From positions 32,771,501 through 32,835,500 of the forward strand of contig NC_134021.1 in the NCBI RefSeq assembly GCF_040712315.1: a stretch of DNA of 64,000 nucleotides, in the 5' to 3' direction. Origin of the DNA: Castanea sativa (Eukaryota; Streptophyta; Magnoliopsida; Fagales; Fagaceae). Under the pieces are notes generated by a model that was not told the DNA's origin, did not search any database, and was given only the letters and a program-made list of their open reading frames with translations. A program made the position numbers and the translations under genes. This document shows, piece after piece, positions 58,037 through 64,000 of this stretch; positions within the stretch are counted from its first letter, which is position 1; each line of letters opens with the position of its first letter.

Positions 58037-59166
58037 TTTGTAGATGACTAAATTTCTTAGTTCGAAATAAATCAAACAAGTAAAATAGTTTTACAAATAC
58101 GAATTTGTATTGATAAATGTGTGGTACAATTCTCTGTAATTACAAAAGAGTGATCCTCTGATTCGATCTCCTTGAAAGATTTATTGATTGTAATTGTGGT
58201 AATGTGATTTTGATTTGAACATAAGATATTCTTCAATTTAGCTGAGGAATGGATCGAAGATCTTTGAACGGAATTACAATGAATCTCTGGCTATGAGCTT
58301 GTTAGAAATTCTTTGTTCTTCTTGTTCTTCGTGTGTTCTTCGTGTTCTTCGTGTGTTCTTTGTGTTTGAAGGTTTGTGGTGGAAATTCTTCGGTGCTTTA
58401 GAGGCTTGAATCCATAGAGCTTCACCGATTTGTGGTTTGTTGAGGTTTCTGGAGGCTTTTGAGCTTGATTCTAGTGAACTTTGAGATTTGGGAATATGAT
58501 TTGGATGATTCCTCTTCAATTGTTCTTCGTATTTGAAGGTTTGTGGTGGAAGTTCTTCGAGGCTTTGGAGGCTTGAATCCGTAGAGCTTTACCAATTTGT
58601 GGTTTGTTGAGGTTTCTGGAGGCTTTTGAGCTTGATTCCAATGACCTTTGAGACTTGGACGAGTAGTTTGGATGATTTTGCTTCGAATGTTGTTCGTATT
58701 CGAGGTTGAAGTTCTTGAAATTCCTAGAGGCTTCGGGGTTTGATTCCGGCAGAGCTTCTGGATTTCTGAACTCAAGATCTCCTCTTCCTTCTCTTTGTCC
58801 GTGTCCTTCTAAATGTCTTAGGAAGGCTTCTATTTATAGGAGTTTAGGGGTGGATGAGCGACACGTGGTGGAGTCTGATTGGTGACACATGTCACCACCT
58901 AATTGGTCCGCTTATGTCATCGCTTACACGTGCAGGGCTGCTTGTGTCATCGCTTACATGTGCGGAGCTGCTTGTGTCATTGCTTACACCTGCTGATGCA
59001 GTTTCATGCCTTTATTTCAATGACACTTGGCAAATTTCTATTGGTTTCTGAATAGTGATGGAAAAACCTAACAGCAATACGTGGCGCTTTGTAATTGGTT
59101 GTATTTTGTGGACTTGGTAGTATGATGTGTCAGCTTGTGATAGGTCGAGAATTTTCCCTCTCTACA
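58037..59166 (-). repeat. 5' LTR of element D
   Basis: This is nearly identical to 49114-50223. It has a TATA box at 58830-58839 on the minus strand. It carries one more TTCGTGTTCTTCGTG unit than the 3' LTR. Confidence 0.9.
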
Positions 59167-59171
59167 GCGTG

Positions 59172-59484
59172 TGTATAAAAAAAGAAAAGAAACAACACAT
59201 GTAGAGATAGGTGAATAAAACATACATCATCACATATACCACTTGATAAGCATCATGTATGTAAAAAAAATGGTCACAAAACCTAGGTACAAGAACAATG
59301 TATCCTAACAAAGAAAGAAAAGAAAAAGATACATGTAATCCTTACTATATTCCTTAAAAAAAAAACAAACAAACACTCCCCCTAACAAAAATCTCCTATA
59401 TCCTAACTCTCCCCCTTAAGAATGACTACTCTCATATCCAAAACTACTCTCCCTTTTTGTCACGAGTGACAAAGAGTAAGAGTG
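59172..59484 (-). mobile_element. Element C2 untranslated region (distal part)
   Basis: Continuation of 48864-49113 after element D. Non-coding, with A-rich stretches. Similar to 45200-45500 of element E. Confidence 0.6.
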
Positions 59485-60524
59485 TCAAGTAGACATCTCG
59501 TCAGAACTGAAAGAGTTAGCATCTCCATCCTCATCATCATTATCATCGCTGGAACCATCATCAGATGTCTCGGATGCCTCGAGAGGAGGAGAGGGAGACT
59601 CCACAAAACCACCAAGGTGAGCCTGCCGTCTAGCAATACGGCTAACACGGGTGTTCGCCTGATATAACTCCGTAGAAAGTGTATCAAGGCGAGCATCCAT
59701 GCGCTGAAGCTACGCCATGATCGCTTCCAAAGTCACACCTCCCGCTGAAGAAGAAGGAGCGGAGGTAGAAGGAGCTGAAGGAGTGGGAAGAGCTACCGAA
59801 CAAGACCACCTTGAACGAAACTGTGCCTCGCTCTGTTTAATGGTAGCATAGTTAATGGTACACATAACAGAGAAGTGGTCGGATGAGGGAAAAGGAATAG
59901 AAAATCGCATAAAATCCGCGTGATAGCAAAGGGAAAGATGAGCTTATCACAAGTTACCATATCCCTATACACATCTATGATAGAAATAATGAAGCGAGAG
60001 GAAAAATCAATAGAAAAATCCTCAAGAAGGGACAACAGAAAACAAGCACGAGACTCAGTGATCGAGTTGTAGTGAGAGAGAGGATACAAAACAAAAGTCA
60101 TCACCATGTTCAAGAATCTAGGACCTTTAACAAAAGTTCGACATGATGTAAACTGATGCTCACCCCAATCAGCTAGGTGCTCACAAAAGGCAGAGATCAT
60201 CTCGTCTTTGGACACAGTCCATAGACAATCGGAAACCAATTCCGGTGTGACTACTATGTGCATACCTCAAACGCAAGTATGAAAGAGAGGTACTGAAGTA
60301 TTAGTTCCATGCATATGAATGACATTGGGAAGGTCAATGTTGGCGAAATTCGATAAAATAACTTGGCGTTCCAAATGAATAGCTCATTTAGAGAAGTTCT
60401 CCGAGAAGTCCTTTTGGGCTTTCTCATCACAGAACCGAACAGAAGAAGGAGTAGGACCAGAGGACGAAGAGGCCCTAGAACAAAGAGGGTTATGGGACAG
60501 AGCATACTTACATTTTGGTGCCAT
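59485..60524 (-). pseudogene. Plant transposon-type extra ORF of element C2
   Basis: This broken frame starts at 60524 (ATG, MAPK then Ser/Arg-rich) and ends with TGA at 59485-59487. Recognisable parts: GIVVTPELVS-like segment near 60250, KGPRFLNMVMTFVL (about 60125-60085), LLSLLEDFSIDF and DVYRDM (about 60040-59960), SSAGGVTLEAIMA then MDARLDTL and RIARRQA (59760-59620), and an acidic Asp/Ser-rich C-terminus. In plants such frames occur as an additional ORF of unknown function in large Copia elements. Stops at 60384-60386 and near 60265, plus a shortened middle, disable it. Confidence 0.65.
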
Positions 60525-61017
60525 TGATGCACTAACGTAAACTAGAGAGAGAGGGGGAAGAAAGAAACACTCAAAAAGTCCTAACAGTTGAAATATAACA
60601 AGCATATTGAAAGGAAAGAACGTATGCATGAAAAATACATGAACATGTGACATGCAATTTTAAAGGCATCATAGGCTCAGCCCAATCCAATCCTACCAAC
60701 ACACAATCAAATTGCACATATCTAAATGCATGATAATACAATTATAATGCTCATGGAATGCAATGTATGAGATTTGAAATTCAGTTTGGTAACAACCCAT
60801 CCTAAAAATTTCACAAAACTCAACAATTTTGAAAAACCCTGAAAATTTTCAAAAACTCAAAACCTAGGAATGAATGCATGAAAAGATCATGAGGAAAGAG
60901 AGATCATACCAAGTGATTTGAAGCAAGAAAGGAGGAAAATCATGTGGGTTGAAGGTTTAGAGAAAGAAGAAAGTGTTTGGGAGATGAACAGGCGCAGACA
61001 GATTGAGAAAGATCGAG
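60525..61017 (-). mobile_element. Leader of the extra ORF
   Basis: Non-coding, C/T-rich on the minus strand just before the ATG (TTTCTTTCTTCCCCCTCTC). It joins the truncated 5' LTR of C2 at 61017/61018. Confidence 0.5.
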
Positions 61018-62055
61018 AGAATGAAGTTTGGATCGAACTTGTGATGGATTAAGTTGATTAATTAGCCAAGTTTAATTAATTAATCAATTTAACATGCAAA
61101 CGTGTGGTAGAACAAAAAAATCACCAATAAACTAAAGTGCAACGAAAAATAAATTTGACATGGAGATTTGTTTACGAATAGGGAAAGCCTCCAAAGCAAA
61201 AAATCCCACCGGGTGATTTTAAGGTCACCACTCCCTAGAATCCACTATTATCAAAACAAGCGGTTACAAGTAAAGGAATCCCAGTACCTTCTACCAACCT
61301 ACAGTTGAACCCTTACTCCAATACCCAATTGGACTTGTTCTGTAGTGACAATCTCTCCTTTTCAATGCACAACTCCCAGCACGTGACTAACCAATTGCGC
61401 AGATCCCAGTATGTGACTTCAATCACCAACTTGAGAAAGATATTGGCTGTAATGTTCTTCAGTTCATCTTCACAATGAAGAACAAGAAGATGCTTGGTTA
61501 CAAAACTCTACGTTGCACAAACACAGCATCTTCTTCACAAAGAGATGAACTAGGACAAACTTTGTCTCTGGTCACAAATTACTTGAACAGACTTTGCTCA
61601 ATGCTTGTGCAACTTGTGTCTACTTTGACGGCCCTTAAAATAATCCTTTTATATGTCTAAGGTTATGAGAAAAGAAGGCCCATAGACATATCCACGGATT
61701 AGAATCAAAACAGATCTGAAAAACTATTTTTCTTAAACCTCGAAAGCTAGAGGTGTCGAGATGTTGTCAAGCAGCTATCGAGCCTCGGGGCTGGAACAAT
61801 TTATTAAAACTCGATAGATGGAGCTGTCGAGCTAGTTGCCGAGCCAGCTATCGAGCTTTAATGCCAGACACTTCAACTTGTTTCTTAGACAGATTTGCAT
61901 GGCTTTAACACTTGATATTGAAACCTTATTTCTTGAAGTATTAAAACATCCTAGATCTACCCAAATACAAGTAAAGTGTGTTTTGTCAAAGGATTAGCCA
62001 ATTACATAAAAGAACGACATATGTTCTTAACAAGCGAACCATATATGTCCTAACA
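61018..62055 (-). repeat. 5' LTR-C of element C2, 3'-truncated
   Basis: This matches 47817-48851 but lacks the final ~26 bases (the part ending in GGCCTATCA) and the primer site. CATAT follows at 62056-62060. Confidence 0.85.
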
Positions 62056-62060
62056 CATAT

Positions 62061-62741
62061 ATAATGCACTTTGATTCTTTTTGCTTTTATTTTTCTTTGC
62101 ATATTTTCTTTTGTTAAGCATATCATGCATGCGCATATAAGAGAGAGAAAAGAAATACCCAATGATGTTAAGCTTTTGACATTGCACTTTTGCTATGCCG
62201 AAGCATACATATGTCATTTCATGATTGATGGGCAACAATGATGAGATGGTTATTTATGTCTTTCTCTTAGGATTTTTTAGTCCTTCCCGTCAAAAAGAGT
62301 GATATGAGTGTTAAGTACAAGAGATTACTTAATCTTACTCATCACAAACACGAGCCACAAAGCTAACATGCTTAGTTGTGCATAGAGATGCTCATCTAAG
62401 CTACAAAAGATACAAATTTTAGAAAACTTTGTTTCAATGGCCATCCAAGGTACACAAGTACCAATGTACACAAAACACACACTATTTTTGTATTTTTCTG
62501 ATTTTGATTTTTCTCCCTTTTTTTTATTTTGAAAACAAAACAAAATAAAAACTAAATAAAAACTAAACAACCAAACAAAAACAGACAAACAACATGAAAT
62601 TATGAAGAAAAGATATAGATGCATGAAAACATGATTCCAAAAGTAGATAAGAAATCAAGCAAAGAGAGTCCTACTTTAGATAGAAAAAATTAAAGTAGAG
62701 GACAGTAGAAAAGACAATTAAGCTTTAGGCTCTTTTCTCAC
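62061..62741 (-). mobile_element. Element E non-coding region after gag
   Basis: T/A-rich DNA with short open frames of low complexity. It has the same position and character as 4897-5575 behind the gag of element B. Confidence 0.45.
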
Positions 62742-64000
62742 CTACACAGCACGAGTCTTTGGCCATGAAGATAAAAATATACATGTCCTAGTATGTATAC
62801 TAAAGGACATAGAAGAACTAAAATTCTCCTGAAATTGAGTTAAAAAGCTCAAAATTTTTAATAACTCTCCAAACAAAGATGTAGGTCCTTGAAAAAAAAC
62901 CTGTGACTGTTTGGACACTTGCTTTTGAGGATACAACTTGATGCAATTAGGACGAATGTGTCCAGAAACACCACAATGATGATAAACATGAGGTCGAACA
63001 AAGGATTTAGAATTAGCCAAATCAGTTTTGGATTTCATACCTTAATCACCTTTCTTAGATTGGGGCATAAAGATAGTCCTTGATCTAGAAGCCATGGAAG
63101 AGAAGGGGCCAGAGGAAGCAGTATATCCTAAGCCAGTCTTATCATAACTAGGCTTTTGAGCACTCAATACCTCATCAAGCTTTGCACTATACATCCTCTC
63201 TATTTGAGTTTTAGCTTGACTAAGCTCTACCTCAAGATTCTTGACGTTCTCTTCTAATGAGGTGTTCTCCACAACAAGAGTCTCAATTAACCTTGTAGTC
63301 TCATCTAGTTTGACTAACAAATCACTTTTTCAGTTTTTACCTCATTAAGCTATTTTGATGAGAAGTCTTTCCAGATTTTATAAATTTCGTGCATAGCTTA
63401 TCATAGGCTTCCTGAAGGGTCAACTTTTTGGGTACTTCATCATTAGAAGAATCCTCACTGTCACTAGCACTCTTCATAATCATCTTATTGGTTGTGGTAG
63501 CAAAAGCTATAAAGTGACCACTTTCATCCACATACTCATCAAAAGAGTCATCCTTAGTATCACTCTAGGTAGCAACAACCCTTTATCTTTTGACTTCTTG
63601 GTCTTTTCCTTTATAAGATAGTTTAGGCACTCTATCCTCATATGACCAAAACTTTTGCACTCATGGCATTGGATAAAGGGTTTCTCATTTTTGCCATTCC
63701 TAGAGGATTTAGATTTCCTAGGAGGTTTGTCCTTATCCTTTTTCCTAAATTAAAGAAGCTTGATAATCTCATCAGCTATGAAGGTTAATTTTTCATCCTC
63801 ATCTTCATTTTCATTTTAGAGTCATCACTCTCTTCCTCTATACCCTTAAGAGCTAAGTTTCTAGTCTTTCCACCTTTTCCCATTAAACCTAATCCCATCT
63901 CATAAGTTTGGAGGTTCCCTACAAGCTCAGTCAAAGGAATTTGATCAATGTCATTTACTTCTTAAATGGTAGTAATCTTTGCATGGAATCTTTCAGGTAG
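62742..64000 (-). pseudogene. Copia-type gag of element E (partial)
   Basis: This gag is related to that of element B, running from the window edge leftwards. Segments: a UBN2-like end (LPERFHAKITT, NLQTYEMGL, about 63998-63895), an intact first zinc knuckle (CHECKSFGHMRIEC, about 63660-63618), an acidic Ser/Asp part (63480-63440), a coiled coil (about 63320-63180) and a GYTASS segment. A second knuckle near 62980-62940 has its first Cys replaced by Tyr. Several stops and frame changes (for example near 63535 and 63040) show it is not functional. The N-terminus and 5' LTR lie outside the window. Confidence 0.7.

Larger units (their letters stand above)
49114..59166 (-). mobile_element. Element D, gag-only LTR retrotransposon, complete, TSD GCGTG
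   Basis: This 10.05-kb element has two LTRs of about 1.1 kb. GCGTG flanks it at 49109-49113 and 59167-59171. On the minus strand: 5' LTR (58037-59166), primer-site region, a Ty3-type gag (56137-57953), then about 5.9 kb without any protease, reverse transcriptase or integrase, a polypurine tract and the 3' LTR (49114-50223). The LTRs differ by few substitutions and one ~20-bp repeat-length change, which suggests a young insertion. It fits the class of large non-autonomous derivatives that depend on a partner's enzymes. The interior is a mosaic of tandem repeats and a SINE. Confidence 0.88.
47817..62055 (-). mobile_element. Element C2, LTR retrotransposon with CATAT target duplication
   Basis: This Copia-family element is on the minus strand, bounded by LTR-C copies at 61018-62055 (5') and 47817-48851 (3'). 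CATAT flanks it at 47812-47816 and 62056-62060. Without the nested element D its interior is only about 2.1 kb: the 'plant transposon protein' frame and a 3' untranslated region ending in a polypurine tract. Primer site, gag and pol are missing, and the 5' LTR lacks its last ~26 bases, so one deletion probably removed everything from the LTR end to the extra frame. Confidence 0.85.

Noticed and set aside
59460..59696. 78-codon minus-strand frame
   Set aside because: It is an alternative frame of the C-terminal part of the plant transposon-type ORF.

Overview
The window is nuclear DNA from a flowering plant. It carries intron-split G-type lectin (S-domain) receptor-like kinase sequences, Copia and gag-only LTR retrotransposons primed from initiator tRNA-Met, LINE-1 debris, a tRNA-derived SINE, Helitron-like repeats and an endogenous pararetrovirus of florendovirus-like layout. 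The retroelement style (SIRE-like Copia with an extra 'plant transposon protein' frame, U3 regions rich in TCGA motifs) reminds me of woody eudicots such as Fagales. That is recall, not a search. I see no intact host gene: the locus is a decayed tandem array of receptor kinase copies filled with mobile DNA.

Layout. 1-6589: remains of a Copia gag (element B), cut by two copies of a ~1.4 kb LTR family (LTR-A), then an unidentified LTR-like block. 6590-9939: exon 1 and upstream region of kinase copy Y (minus strand). 9940-17600: a near full-length, broken endogenous caulimovirid, opened at its primer-binding site. 17600-21993: Helitron-like units on the plus strand, interrupted by a solo LTR-A and other fragments. 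21994-31620: kinase copy R (minus strand, six or seven exons, pseudogene) with LINE pieces in an intron, plus its 5' region, which is paralogous to that of copy Y. 32427-44003: kinase copy Z, of which only the 3' flank and exons 4-5 are visible, split by a 6.8 kb Helitron-bounded block (32660-39447) and a deleted Copia element (39669-43378).

44004-64000 is a nested stack on the minus strand. Element E (3' LTR at 44004-44962, gag at 62742-64000, 5' end beyond the window) contains a solo LTR-A (46063-47471) and element C2 (47817-62055, target duplication CATAT). C2 contains element D (49114-59166, target duplication GCGTG), a gag-only element with two near-identical LTRs. D in turn contains a tRNA-derived SINE (about 55670-56007).

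How the parts relate. The kinase copies are tandem duplicates on one strand, each damaged differently, but Y and R share one early stop codon. Paralogous copies serve as empty-site controls, which fixes the Helitron insertion between A and T without a target duplication. Perfect 5-bp duplications date four insertions relative to each other. I did not find an undescribed system I could defend. The most useful leads are the florendovirus-like copy joined at the primer site, the mirrored Helitron arrays, and element D's unusual internal mosaic of tandem repeats with an extra reading frame behind its own TATA box.
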